The notes under the pieces were generated by a model. It saw only the letters and a list, made by a program, of their open reading frames with translations, did no database searches and was not told the DNA's origin. This document shows, one piece after another, positions 8,314-16,514 of a stretch of DNA of 55,112 nucleotides (position 1 is its first letter; the number at the start of each line of letters is the position of its first letter). The DNA is taken from assembly GCA_947629715.1 (NCBI GenBank), contig CANRET010000007.1, positions 1-55,112 of the forward strand, in the 5' to 3' direction. Source of the stretch: an uncultured Akkermansia sp. (GTDB lineage: Bacteria; Verrucomicrobiota; Verrucomicrobiia; Verrucomicrobiales; Akkermansiaceae). Made by a program: the position numbers and the translations under genes.

Positions 8314-9414
8314 TTATCGCGGAGTGACGGTGTGAATGCGCGGGGTACGTACACCCGGGAAGATCTCCCCGGAGACAGTGTAGATGCGCCCTCCGGAAAT
8401 GACAGCAGGGAAAGTGGCGACGCCCTCCGGAAGCTCACCCACCTTTTCCCACGAGCCGGTGGACGGTGTATAGGTGTAGATGGCGCGCGACTGACCGGGG
8501 TGCTTCGCCGGAGCTTTGCCTTGGAGCGAGGCGCGGTAATAGTTCCCGGGATCTCCGCCGATGACGTAGAACTTTCGCTCTACAACCGGCAGTGGGTTTG
8601 CCATCCCCACGAGTGTTTCCGGCATTTCGGCGTTTACTTTGGCCCAAGTGTTGGACACAGGGTCGTAGCAGAGGACATCCTTCAAGTAGGTACGCTCGGC
8701 TTGTCCCTCGGCATTTGGGTGCAAGGAGCAGCCGCCTGCCACATAAATTACGCCATCGACGACGCCTGCAGCGGCTAACATGCGTTCATCGGGCATGGGA
8801 GAAAGTTCCTGCCAACCCGCCCCGGTGTTGTCCAAATCCAGCACGTAGCAACTATTCAGCGCCGTTGTGGAATCCGCGTGCTCCTGCCCGCCCATCACGT
8901 AAAACTTGTTGCCCACAAGTGCGAAAGCCGAGTAAGCCACACTGCGCGGGAGGTCCGGCAGACTTTCTGTAACCCACTCCCCATCGCGCAGACCACTCAT
9001 GGTCACTTTTGCCACGTGCCCCTCTGCGTTGCATCCGCCGACCACCAGCATACCCTTCTCAGTGCCTGCACAGGCAGCGTAAGCAATCGGTCGCGGCATG
9101 TTTCCCACGCGTGTCAGTTTCACGTCCCCTGCCTGTCCGAGATTGTCTGCCACAAAAACGTCAGCATAAAAGACCTTTTCTCCACGTTCCTCCGGTGTGG
9201 CGGCGTGCGGTTTAGCATGCGGGAAATTAGCTCCTCCCGTTACCACCAGGAGATCCTGAGGGCGATTCTCCCCGGCCGACAGTACGACTGCCGCCATCCC
9301 CGCGCGTCCTAAGGCATCATCCACTTTGCCCGCCAGTTTGCTCTGCAACTGACCTGCATGAACCGACAGCGACACGCAACAGGCAAAAAACAGGACGAAA
9401 GTTTTCATCAGCAT
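8314..9414 (-). CDS. Secreted kelch-repeat mutarotase (N-acetylneuraminate epimerase family)
   Basis: A 366-residue protein. ATG 9414 (or 9408, two codons later) gives a clean signal peptide with core FVLFFACCVSLSVHA. The longer frame overlaps the upstream gene and is rejected. Kelch blades carry hallmarks such as VTGGANFPHAKP, MLVVGGCNAEG, FYVMGGQE and IYVAGGCS, matching the cyclically permuted NanM/YjhT group that converts alpha- to beta-N-acetylneuraminate. The signal peptide suggests it acts outside the cytoplasm on sugar freed by the sialidase. It is the second gene of the operon, 10 bp after its cytosolic-looking paralogue. Confidence 0.8.
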   Translation of the reverse strand: MLMKTFVLFFACCVSLSVHAGQLQSKLAGKVDDALGRAGMAAVVLSAGENRPQDLLVVTGGANFPHAKPHAATPEERGEKVFYADVFVADNLGQAGDVKLTRVGNMPRPIAYAACAGTEKGMLVVGGCNAEGHVAKVTMSGLRDGEWVTESLPDLPRSVAYSAFALVGNKFYVMGGQEHADSTTALNSCYVLDLDNTGAGWQELSPMPDERMLAAAGVVDGVIYVAGGCSLHPNAEGQAERTYLKDVLCYDPVSNTWAKVNAEMPETLVGMANPLPVVERKFYVIGGDPGNYYRASLQGKAPAKHPGQSRAIYTYTPSTGSWEKVGELPEGVATFPAVISGGRIYTVSGEIFPGVRTPRIHTVTPR

Positions 9415-9424
9415 GGCCGAAATG

Positions 9425-10435
9425 TTAAAATGAGGCCTCCCATACCTCGTTGGAACGTTTCCCCGGACGTTGTTCTCCGTTGAACATAACTGCTCGTCCG
9501 TTCCACATCGCACAGGGCAGTACCGCGCGTGGGGCGGGGATGGGACCCTCCTCCTTCCACTCATTGCATGAGGGGCAGTAACTGAGACTTGCGCTGTGAA
9601 ACCCGGGATGATTCTGCGGGGAACTCGCGCCCTTCACCGAAGCATCATCCCCGCCAAGCAAGTAGATTTTGCCCTCAGGCGAGACTGGAGCAGGCGTAGG
9701 CGCAGCGGCGCAGAAGCGTGGCAGATCTGCCACTTGATCCCATCCTCCCTTCGAGGTGTAAGTCCACGCCTCGATGAGCATATCACGCACCATGCGGCCA
9801 TTCTCACCGGATTTAATGCCGATGCCCCCCAACACGTAGAGCGCCCCCTGAGTCGCGGCCATTTGGTGCAGAAAACGCCCGCGTGCTGGCAGGGCTTCGC
9901 CTTCGCTCCAGACGTCTGCTGCCGGGTCGTAGATAAAGAGTGAGCTCTGCGCATCTTGTTCTCCGGGTGCCAGACTGCCCCCCAGCACATGTACCTTACC
10001 ATCCAGCAACGCTGCCGCATGTCCGGTGAGCCCTACGGGAAGCGGCGCTAATGGAGTGAGTTGCAGTGTATCTCCCGTCAGCGAAAGCAGAAGGCAATCC
10101 CGGAACACCCCCTCCGCATTGCATCCTCCGATGAGCATCACCCCTTGCGGCAAAGACACACCCGCACCATAGCCCATCGGCTTGGGTAGCTTCGCGGGTT
10201 CGCTCCACTCTTTTGCCCCGGGGAAGAGCAGGAAGATGCGATCTGTCCAACGTTTGGGGCCTCCTTCCCAAAGCGGCTTTTCCGGGAAATTGGCACCTCC
10301 GGCAGCCACCAACCCTGATTTGTCGGTGCGAGCATCAATAACAACTCCCGCATACATGCCGGCATAGCCCTCAGCATCCGGTAAATCTGGCAGCTTATTC
10401 CAAACTACTGCGCGCGCTGGTGTTTGTGCATCCAT
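9425..10435 (-). CDS. nanM: NanM-like kelch mutarotase without signal peptide
   Basis: A 336-residue six-blade kelch protein. ATG 10435 is preferred over an in-frame TTG two codons upstream. The opening WNKLPDLPDAEGYAGMYAG and VAAGGANFPEKPLWEGGPK are characteristic of N-acetylneuraminate epimerase (NanM). Later blades include MLIGGCNAEG, VHVLGGSLAPG, LYVLGGIG and IYLLGGDDAS. Unlike Escherichia coli NanM and the next gene, it has no visible signal peptide, so it is probably cytoplasmic. It is first in the operon, behind a TTGACA-17-TAGATA promoter. The epimerase call rests on family resemblance; kelch blades alone are not diagnostic. Confidence 0.75.
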   Translation of the reverse strand: MDAQTPARAVVWNKLPDLPDAEGYAGMYAGVVIDARTDKSGLVAAGGANFPEKPLWEGGPKRWTDRIFLLFPGAKEWSEPAKLPKPMGYGAGVSLPQGVMLIGGCNAEGVFRDCLLLSLTGDTLQLTPLAPLPVGLTGHAAALLDGKVHVLGGSLAPGEQDAQSSLFIYDPAADVWSEGEALPARGRFLHQMAATQGALYVLGGIGIKSGENGRMVRDMLIEAWTYTSKGGWDQVADLPRFCAAAPTPAPVSPEGKIYLLGGDDASVKGASSPQNHPGFHSASLSYCPSCNEWKEEGPIPAPRAVLPCAMWNGRAVMFNGEQRPGKRSNEVWEASF

Positions 10436-10457
10436 ACCCAAGCTGATTCTCAGTAGT

Positions 10458-10486
10458 TATCTACAGAAGCTGCGCTACTTTGTCAA
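10458..10486 (-). promoter_or_regulatory. Promoter of the sialic-acid operon
   Basis: On the minus strand, TTGACA (10486-10481), a 17 bp spacer and TAGATA (10463-10458). The predicted start near 10451 leaves a leader of about 16 nt before ATG 10435. No operator palindrome was recognised. Confidence 0.6.
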
Positions 10487-10541
10487 GGAAAAACGGTTCA
10501 TTAACAAGCTCATTCCGAATCCGGTAGTTGGTGAGACATGT

Positions 10542-12728
10542 TTAATCTTGGTTTTCCATAAGCGCTTCCTCGGCTAACAGTCGGCAGCCTCGCAGATCCA
10601 ACTTACCGGTGGCCAGCACAGGTATAGCTTCGACCGGAACCAGGTAGCGAGGAGCCCAGAGATTGGGCAGTTCCTGTTCGGCAAGCTTCGAACGCAGTTC
10701 GCTCAGGATAGCGAGCTCCTGGGAACTGCGCTGATGCTGCGGAAGGGCGGAGAGAAGAACGAGAGCTTCGCCCTTTTGTTCGTCCACAACGCCGGTGACA
10801 GCAATTTGCACGCCATCTTCCGGAGCGAGTTTCAGGATGCGGGAAATGGCGAGTTCGATGCCTTCGTGCGGCACCATTTCACCGCCGATTTTTGAGAAGC
10901 GTGAGAGGCGTCCCCCCAAGGTAATGAAGCTGTTGAGGTCGAGCTGACCGATATCGCCACTTTTGAACCAGCCATCCTTAAAGATGGAATCATTGAGTTC
11001 AGGCTTTCCCACGTAGCCCTTGAAAACATTGGCGCCACGGAACCAAATCATGCCGCGCTCAGTAAGGGGAAGCTTCTTGTTGTCGTCATCCACATCGGTA
11101 ATGCGCACGGCAATACCGGGTAGCGGCGCGCCTATACTGCGCTTTACTGAACCCGGCACGTAGAAAGCGGACCCGGGTACCAGCGGGGCGTCTTGAATGT
11201 TTAGCGAACAGACCGGGGTTGCTTCGGTAAGTCCATAGCCCTCCAGCAGGGTTACTCCGCACTTGCGTTTGTACTCCTCCTCTAAGTCCGGCTGCAACTT
11301 CTCTGCTCCCACAATGAAGTGATGAATGGAAGCAAAGGTATCTTCTCCGGCTCGGCGCAGCATGGCGCGTGCAAAGGTAGGAGTAGTAGCTAACAGGGTG
11401 AGTTTGTACTTTTTCACCAATTCGCAGAGCGTGCGCGCCTCAGTGGGATTCGGGTAAGCGCAGATGGGATAGCCGCAAAGGAGCGGGAGCATTAACGTCA
11501 CCGTGAGTCCAAAACTGTGAAAAATCGGCAAGCTGCCTAAGAAAAATTCATCCTTCGACAAGGGGATGCGGCAGGAGCACTGCGCTACGTTGGCCAGCAC
11601 CATGCGGTGTGTGAGCGCCACCCCTTTTGGTTCTCCGGAGGACCCGGAAGTGAAAAGCATCACCGCTTCATCGTCTCCGTGGTGCGCATCCGCATCACAC
11701 ATTTTGCAGATGACGGATGTCGGCGCTGCTTTGGCCAACAGCACATTCGCAATGAGAGCAGGCTTGGAAAGCGTGCGCAACAGATCCTCCACGAGGATGA
11801 GTTGCTCCTCCGGAGGCCAAGGGAAGTTGGGCAACTTCTCCATGAATTTGCGCGCAGTAATGAAAGTTTTCAGACCGGCTTGGCGCACGGTGCTTTCGAA
11901 AGAAGCCCGCGAACTCGCATAATTAATCATCACCGGGGTGATCCCCGCCAACAAGCTGGAAACAAGTCCGATGGTTCCTCCCGGACCCGGAGGCAAAATT
12001 ACCCCAATGCGTTTATCCCCCCGCTTGCGCAACATTCGAGCCACAGTCATTGCCACTCCCAGCAGTTTAAAGTTTGGCAACTTCGCCCCCGTCATCCCGT
12101 CAATCATTTCTACATTTGGGTGGGCGCGCATCGCTTGTACAATATGCGTCGTGAGCGATTCATTCAGTAGCGGCTGTGCTGAGAAAAGCTCTTCTCCCTT
12201 TTCCAGCCACGCTGCCAGCAGGCGTTCTCCTGTCTGTGGCCCCGGCGAAAGTTTGGGCAAGATGTGAAATTCCTCGCAGCAATCCTCATCTTCACGCTCT
12301 CGGTAGAGGCTGGTGATCGTGTTGCCATAGTACCCTAAAAACACCGGGACCGGAGCAATGTGTAAACTGCCAAGGTGGCGCAAAAATGGCGAAGGAACGT
12401 CTGCCAGCGTGCCGCGCGTTTTAGCCACTTGCCCAGGTAAAAACACCACGCTTTGCCCTGCACCCATGTGCATAAGAATCTGCTCGCGCACGGCGCGCGA
12501 CGTTGTGTGCCGAAAATCAAAATATTCGATGGATATGTCCTTCGTCTTGAGGTATTCCATGATTTCCGGCGCTGGAGGAAAGGTACTGTCCACCAAATAA
12601 CACACCTTTCCTTCCAAAAGATGGTGCAGTGCCTTGCCGGTGCGTATGCTCAAGCGATTGGGCATGTAGAAGCCCGGCGATACTAAATTTTCCTGTCCTC
12701 GTACGTTGAGAGATGCTGTCATAGGCAT
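10542..12728 (-). CDS. Aas-like acyl-ACP/acyl-CoA synthetase with degenerate acyltransferase domain
   Basis: A 728-residue protein. Residues about 190-725 form an AMP-forming ligase: P-loop LFTSGSSGEPKG, then LLEGYGLTEATPVCS, FKSGDIGQLD, and ATGKLDLRG with the C-terminal catalytic lysine. The architecture matches Aas (2-acylglycerophosphoethanolamine acyltransferase/acyl-ACP synthetase). However, residues 20-170, where the PlsC-type domain should be, lack an obvious HX4D motif and have PGQVAKTRG where the EGR motif is expected. It probably reactivates free fatty acids for phospholipid repair. The start at 12728 lies 2 nt after the predicted transcription start; the next Met is two codons on. 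A single-gene unit. Confidence 0.75.
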   Translation of the reverse strand: MPMTASLNVRGQENLVSPGFYMPNRLSIRTGKALHHLLEGKVCYLVDSTFPPAPEIMEYLKTKDISIEYFDFRHTTSRAVREQILMHMGAGQSVVFLPGQVAKTRGTLADVPSPFLRHLGSLHIAPVPVFLGYYGNTITSLYREREDEDCCEEFHILPKLSPGPQTGERLLAAWLEKGEELFSAQPLLNESLTTHIVQAMRAHPNVEMIDGMTGAKLPNFKLLGVAMTVARMLRKRGDKRIGVILPPGPGGTIGLVSSLLAGITPVMINYASSRASFESTVRQAGLKTFITARKFMEKLPNFPWPPEEQLILVEDLLRTLSKPALIANVLLAKAAPTSVICKMCDADAHHGDDEAVMLFTSGSSGEPKGVALTHRMVLANVAQCSCRIPLSKDEFFLGSLPIFHSFGLTVTLMLPLLCGYPICAYPNPTEARTLCELVKKYKLTLLATTPTFARAMLRRAGEDTFASIHHFIVGAEKLQPDLEEEYKRKCGVTLLEGYGLTEATPVCSLNIQDAPLVPGSAFYVPGSVKRSIGAPLPGIAVRITDVDDDNKKLPLTERGMIWFRGANVFKGYVGKPELNDSIFKDGWFKSGDIGQLDLNSFITLGGRLSRFSKIGGEMVPHEGIELAISRILKLAPEDGVQIAVTGVVDEQKGEALVLLSALPQHQRSSQELAILSELRSKLAEQELPNLWAPRYLVPVEAIPVLATGKLDLRGCRLLAEEALMENQD

Positions 12729-12736
12729 GCAGGCGG

Positions 12737-12765
12737 ATTATATACGACCGTCACTTCCCTGTCAA
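12737..12765 (-). promoter_or_regulatory. Consensus promoter of the Aas-like gene
   Basis: A perfect TTGACA (12765-12760), 17 bp spacer and perfect TATAAT (12742-12737) on the minus strand. The expected start is about 2 nt before ATG 12728, giving a near-leaderless message. Confidence 0.8.
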
Positions 12766-12886
12766 GGCGCCAAAAGGATCTGTTTGCACTTACAAGATGT
12801 TTGGCAACTAACCATAATCTCAGTTTGGCGCTGTTCCAATTCCTCTTTCTACATTCGGAATCGCTCTGTGAGCGGAGGAAAGAATA

Positions 12887-13957
12887 CTATATTTCCCCTC
12901 CGTACATCTCCGCGTAGTAACGCTCGTAGGCACCACTGGCAACGTCTGTCATCCACTGTTCGTTGGCGAGGTACCAGCGCACGGTGTCACGCAGGCCGGA
13001 TTCGAAAGAGTGTTTTGGGGACCAGCCGAGTTCGTTGTGCAATTTTTCGGCGTTGATGGCATAGCGCAGGTCGTGCCCGGCACGGTCCGTGACATAAGTG
13101 ATGAGTTTTTCACTGCTGCCCGGCGCACGCCCAAGTTCTTCATCCACGAGACGAACGAGCAATTTGACCACATCAATGTTTTTCCATTCGTTGATGCCGC
13201 CGATATTGTAGCTTTCGCCATCGCGCCCGCGATGAAATACCTCGTCAATGGCCTCAGCATGATCTTCCACATGCAACCAATCGCGTACGTTCTCACCCCG
13301 ACCGTAAATGGGCAGCGGCTTGTTCGTGCAGATATTGTGAATGCACAGAGGAATGAGCTTTTCCGGAAATTGGAATGGTCCGTAGTTGTTTGAGCAATTG
13401 GTGAGCACTACGGGCAAGCCGTACGTGTCATGATATGCACGTACGAAGTGATCCGAGGCCGCTTTGGAGGCGGAATACGGGCTGTGCGGGTTGTAGCGCG
13501 TTGTTTCGCAGAAGGCCTCCTCATCTTTCGTCAGTGCGCCGTACACCTCATCCGTCGATACGTGGTGAAACCGCCGCTCGCCTGCGGGGGCCCCATCCCA
13601 AGATTCGCGAGCTGCTTGCAACAATGTGAGTGTGCCCAGAACATTCGTGCGAGCGAAGAGAAACGGGTCGCGGATAGAGCGATCAACGTGGCTTTCTGCC
13701 GCTAGGTGGATTATGCCGTCAATTCTGTGCTCACGAAGAATTGAGCGCACGAGCTCAATATCACCGATATCGCCGCGCACAAAGCAGTAGTTGGGTTCGT
13801 GTTCCACATCGCGCAAATTCGCGAGATTCCCCGCATATGTGAGCAAGTCCAAGTTCACAATCTCGTACTCTGCGTACTTGCGTACAAAGCGTCGTACCAC
13901 GTGCGATCCGATAAATCCTGCTCCTCCTGTAATCAATATGTGCCGTTTCGCGTTCAT
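12887..13957 (-). CDS. rfbB: dTDP-glucose 4,6-dehydratase
   Basis: A 356-residue extended short-chain dehydrogenase/reductase. It has the NAD-binding GGAGFIGSH at residue 11, LAAESHVDRSI, the catalytic HVSTDEVYG segment and YSASKAASD (Tyr-X3-Lys). Further family motifs are NCSNNYGPFQFPEKLIPL and GRGENVRDWLHVEDH. It makes dTDP-4-keto-6-deoxyglucose, the rhamnose-pathway intermediate. The other rfb genes are not adjacent. It is transcribed alone from a TTGCAT-18-TAGAAT promoter that abuts the HU terminator. Length is normal for the family. Confidence 0.93.
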   Translation of the reverse strand: MNAKRHILITGGAGFIGSHVVRRFVRKYAEYEIVNLDLLTYAGNLANLRDVEHEPNYCFVRGDIGDIELVRSILREHRIDGIIHLAAESHVDRSIRDPFLFARTNVLGTLTLLQAARESWDGAPAGERRFHHVSTDEVYGALTKDEEAFCETTRYNPHSPYSASKAASDHFVRAYHDTYGLPVVLTNCSNNYGPFQFPEKLIPLCIHNICTNKPLPIYGRGENVRDWLHVEDHAEAIDEVFHRGRDGESYNIGGINEWKNIDVVKLLVRLVDEELGRAPGSSEKLITYVTDRAGHDLRYAINAEKLHNELGWSPKHSFESGLRDTVRWYLANEQWMTDVASGAYERYYAEMYGGEI

Positions 13958-13975
13958 TGCATCAATCCCTTCCCC

Positions 13976-14005
13976 ATTCTACCGTATTTTCTGGTTGTGA
14001 TGCAA
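13976..14005 (-). promoter_or_regulatory. rfbB promoter
   Basis: TTGCAT (14005-14000), 18 bp spacer and TAGAAT (13981-13976) on the minus strand, giving a leader of about 12 nt. The -35 box overlaps the U-tract of the upstream HU terminator. The sequence around the -10 (GGTAGAATGGGG) is the same as at the glyS promoter. Confidence 0.6.
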
Positions 14006-14039
14006 GAAAAAAAGGCCGCCTCACAACGAGACGACCTTT
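14004..14039 (-). terminator. Rho-independent terminator of the HU gene
   Basis: On the minus strand, a 12 bp stem (AAAGGTCGTCTC paired with GAGGCGGCCTTT, two G-U pairs) with a 5 nt loop, running into TTTTC. It lies 28 bp after the HU stop codon. Confidence 0.85.
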
Positions 14040-14067
14040 GAAACTATGAAATAATCGGGAGAGAGAT

Positions 14068-14367
14068 TTACTTCTTCTTGGCAGGCTTTTTGCCACCCTT
14101 CTTCTTGAATACGGAGGAGGGCTTGAAAGCCAGAGTGGTGGAAGCAGCAATCTTCATCGCAGCACCCGTCTGAGGATTGCGACCAGTGCGAGCTGCACGC
14201 GTCTTCATCTCAAACGTGCCGAAGCCGATGAGCTGAACCTTCTCGCCCTTCTTCACAGCAGCGGTGATGGAGTCGAGAACAGCGCTCAGGGCCGCCTCAG
14301 CGCACTTCTTGGTAGCGCCTTTACCAAGTTTCCCATGAATGCTCTCTACGAGTTGCGTCTTGTTCAT
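14068..14367 (-). CDS. HU/IHF-family nucleoid DNA-binding protein
   Basis: A 99-residue protein spanning the whole HU fold: MNKTQLVESIHGKLG, AVLDSITAAVKKGEKVQLIGFGTFE, then the DNA-binding arm RTGRNPQTGAAMKI. It bends and compacts DNA. After the usual end near residue 89 it has a lysine-rich tail (KKKGGKKPAKKK), which should add non-specific DNA affinity. It has its own promoter with a predicted 2 nt leader and its own terminator. HU, rather than sequence-specific IHF, is favoured by the generic arm sequence, but subtype cannot be settled here. Confidence 0.93.
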   Translation of the reverse strand: MNKTQLVESIHGKLGKGATKKCAEAALSAVLDSITAAVKKGEKVQLIGFGTFEMKTRAARTGRNPQTGAAMKIAASTTLAFKPSSVFKKKGGKKPAKKK

Positions 14368-14375
14368 AGGGCTTC

Positions 14376-14403
14376 ATGATAGCATTCTGACTTGGTAATT
14401 CAA
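14376..14403 (-). promoter_or_regulatory. HU gene promoter
   Basis: TTGAAT (14403-14398), 16 bp spacer and TATCAT (14381-14376) on the minus strand. The predicted start is 2 nt before the ATG. No Shine-Dalgarno sequence is present. Confidence 0.65.
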
Positions 14404-14534
14404 GCACAAAAGCGGGTATTTTTGCAAAAAAAGCCCAATTTTTGTGTCTGAACCCTTCTATGACACGGGTTCTTCCCCCCTTCGCTTCCATTTGCTCTTG
14501 GAAAACTCGGTCTTGCAAGGCATGGGACGAAGCT

Positions 14535-15005
14535 TCATTGGGGCTTGTGTTGAGGAGAACTCGGCAACATGCCTGCGTGGCGCATATCCTCTGCCAATTC
14601 ACGCACGTTTTCCGGTTCCATAAGCGCCGTGCTGATGTTTAGTTTTCTCTCCCCTTCAAAGATCAGTTCTATGCTGCATCGAGCAATGCCGTTGATGTCG
14701 GATTCCTTCAGGTCGGCTCTGAGCAGTCGGTTCCACGAATAGTGCTTTGTCAGCATGAGACCATGGATGTTTATGCCTTGTTCATCAACATGTATCCGCA
14801 ACAGTGCGTAATATCCACCCCACACCATTGCTACCATTGAAGCCACGATACCCAGTCCTATTTGCCACGCGCTTTCTGCTCTCATCCACATTGCGTACAC
14901 AGCAGCGATCACGACAAGCAACGCCATCATGCCGTTGAGCGTGGCATTGGCGCACTTTAGTGTGCGGTTGTAGCCGGGGAACATGCTGGGAAGATGGTTT
15001 TGCAT
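14535..15005 (-). CDS. Small membrane protein of unknown function with PH-like C-terminus
   Basis: A 156-residue protein with two membrane helices (about residues 25-43 and 48-68). They are followed by a soluble beta-rich part (IHVDEQGINIHGLMLTKHYSWNRLLRADL) that resembles the bacterial PH-like domain layout. It begins 1 nt after the L,D-transpeptidase stop and is therefore the last gene of that operon, which suggests an envelope role. I cannot name a family. A GAACCC/GGGTTC inverted repeat at 14450-14472 downstream has no clear U-tract. Confidence 0.7.
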   Translation of the reverse strand: MQNHLPSMFPGYNRTLKCANATLNGMMALLVVIAAVYAMWMRAESAWQIGLGIVASMVAMVWGGYYALLRIHVDEQGINIHGLMLTKHYSWNRLLRADLKESDINGIARCSIELIFEGERKLNISTALMEPENVRELAEDMRHAGMLPSSPQHKPQ

Positions 15006-15006
15006 T

Positions 15007-15879
15007 CTACCTTGAAACTGGGGGAGGGACTATCGCCTCATCGCTGTGGTCGCCGCCGGGGCGATACTTCACATCCTCCGGTCGTACGCGCCCTCCACTG
15101 TCGTAATCCTCGATTGCACGTGATATGTACACGGGGATGCCCACGACTGAGTGTTCGTATAACTTGCGTGCTGCAGCGTAGGGGGAACGGATGCAGCCGT
15201 GTGAGAGGCGGCGCCCGGGCAGTACTCGCCCGCCGTGTATTCCCACTCCGTCCCAGGTGAGCCGATGCCAGCAAGGCATGGCCGAGGGTCGGAATATGGC
15301 GCCTTTTGGGGGAGCCTGCGTGAGATCCGCATTGGAATTGATAAGCTTACCGCTTGCGCTTATCCACTTGCCGTAACGACCAGAATGGTGGTTGCGTTCT
15401 TTCTCCATCACGCGAAAAACTCCGGTCGGCGTCTCGTGTCCGTTCACGCCGGTGGACACGGGCCAATCCATGGCGATGCGTCCGTGTACATAAAGCCGCG
15501 CGCGCTGCTGTGGCAAACAAACAATGATTTTCGCATTGGTGGCAGTGATGCGTTCGAGCAGGTTCTCGTCCGCGTAAACGGCTTTTGTCTTCGGGTACTG
15601 CTTTTGCGCGGCAAAATGTTCATAGCTCCCGGAGGGAAACGGGTTGACGTACTCCTCCTTATCTTTGCCCGCAATATCCAGTGGATTCACTCCGTGCGTA
15701 TCCACTTTTGCTGACCACTCCTCCGGTTCCAGGGATGCTTTCCATGGTGTTGAGCGATCAAGTTTCTCTTCGGTCGCGCCGGATCCGCGATCCCCGTGCA
15801 CAGGACGAACCTCGTGACACGAAGCCAGTCCCAGCACACCTAAATACGCCACCGCCTTCCACTGGCTGCGGAGGTTCAT
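15007..15879 (-). CDS. L,D-transpeptidase (YkuD family) lipoprotein
   Basis: A 290-residue protein. A lipoprotein signal ends at LGLAS-Cys21. The YkuD domain spans about residues 120-260 and contains the histidine motif GIHGG and the catalytic SHGCIRS with Cys229. Such enzymes form 3-3 cross-links in peptidoglycan or attach lipoproteins to it. Residues 22-115 are a linker of unknown role. Its ATG overlaps the stop of the preceding LysM gene (ATGA), so the two are probably translationally coupled. Within the operon the two LysM proteins could position the enzyme on peptidoglycan. Confidence 0.9.
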   Translation of the reverse strand: MNLRSQWKAVAYLGVLGLASCHEVRPVHGDRGSGATEEKLDRSTPWKASLEPEEWSAKVDTHGVNPLDIAGKDKEEYVNPFPSGSYEHFAAQKQYPKTKAVYADENLLERITATNAKIIVCLPQQRARLYVHGRIAMDWPVSTGVNGHETPTGVFRVMEKERNHHSGRYGKWISASGKLINSNADLTQAPPKGAIFRPSAMPCWHRLTWDGVGIHGGRVLPGRRLSHGCIRSPYAAARKLYEHSVVGIPVYISRAIEDYDSGGRVRPEDVKYRPGGDHSDEAIVPPPVSR

Positions 15880-16484
15880 CTTCCCGCTGGTATCTTGAGC
15901 GTTTTACCGTCGCGTATGTGATCCGCTTGGTCAGCTTTTAGTCCATTTGCCTTCAGAATGGCCGATACCGTGGTGTTGTGCCTTCGAGCGATGCCGGAGA
16001 GCGTTTCCCCGGCTTTCACCTTGTAGCTCGTCATACGTGCCGTGACTGTTTTTTTCTTCACGGTAGTTGCCGCTTTTGTCGTACGACTCGATGCGGCAGT
16101 CGTCGCATGGGTTGCTGCGCGTGGTATCCTGAGTTTTTGACCGCTTCGCAGCGTTGAATCCCTCGTCATCCCGTTGGCTGAGCAGAGCGTTGCCAAACTC
16201 ACTCCGTTTTTGCGTGCAATTGAGGAAAGGGTGTCTCCATGCTGCACCATGTAATAACCTGAGGCAGCCGCAGGTGAGACAATCGCCGGAGGGGAATCCG
16301 ATGATATCGCTGCCGCCCCACCGCTTCCTTTCTCCACCACCACATCATCCGGCCGGGCTTCACTCATCGTGTCAGTCATGAAAGAGAGGTTTTTTGTCAC
16401 AAAGCTGCATGAGTCGAGCACAGGCGCTGTGCTTGCCAGCAGCAATGCAGTTGCCAAGTTTCGCCCGATGAGACTCTTTTTCAT
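15876..16484 (-). CDS. LysM-domain lipoprotein (two LysM)
   Basis: A 202-residue protein. ATG 16484 (MKKSLIGRNLATALLLAS) is chosen over an upstream TTG. A lipobox-like LDSC follows the hydrophobic core. LysM 1 (about residues 75-120) has YYMVQHGDTLSSIARKNGVS, and LysM 2 (about 150-202) has YKVKAGETLSGIARRHNTT. A Thr/Ala/Lys-rich linker joins them. LysM domains bind N-acetylglucosamine-containing peptidoglycan. It lies between another LysM lipoprotein (30 bp upstream) and the L,D-transpeptidase, whose start overlaps its stop. No catalytic domain is visible. Confidence 0.88.
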   Translation of the reverse strand: MKKSLIGRNLATALLLASTAPVLDSCSFVTKNLSFMTDTMSEARPDDVVVEKGSGGAAAISSDSPPAIVSPAAASGYYMVQHGDTLSSIARKNGVSLATLCSANGMTRDSTLRSGQKLRIPRAATHATTAASSRTTKAATTVKKKTVTARMTSYKVKAGETLSGIARRHNTTVSAILKANGLKADQADHIRDGKTLKIPAGR

Positions 16485-16514
16485 GGTTTTTGATGCCAAG
16501 GGGTGCAGAAACCA

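Noticed and set aside
12862..12874. CGCTC/GAGCG hairpin after rfbB as a terminator
   Set aside because: The stem is only 5 bp with a 3 nt loop and has no U-tract.
14450..14472. GAACCC/GGGTTC inverted repeat after the small membrane protein gene
   Set aside because: No U-tract directly follows on the minus strand, and the distance to the stop is about 60 bp.
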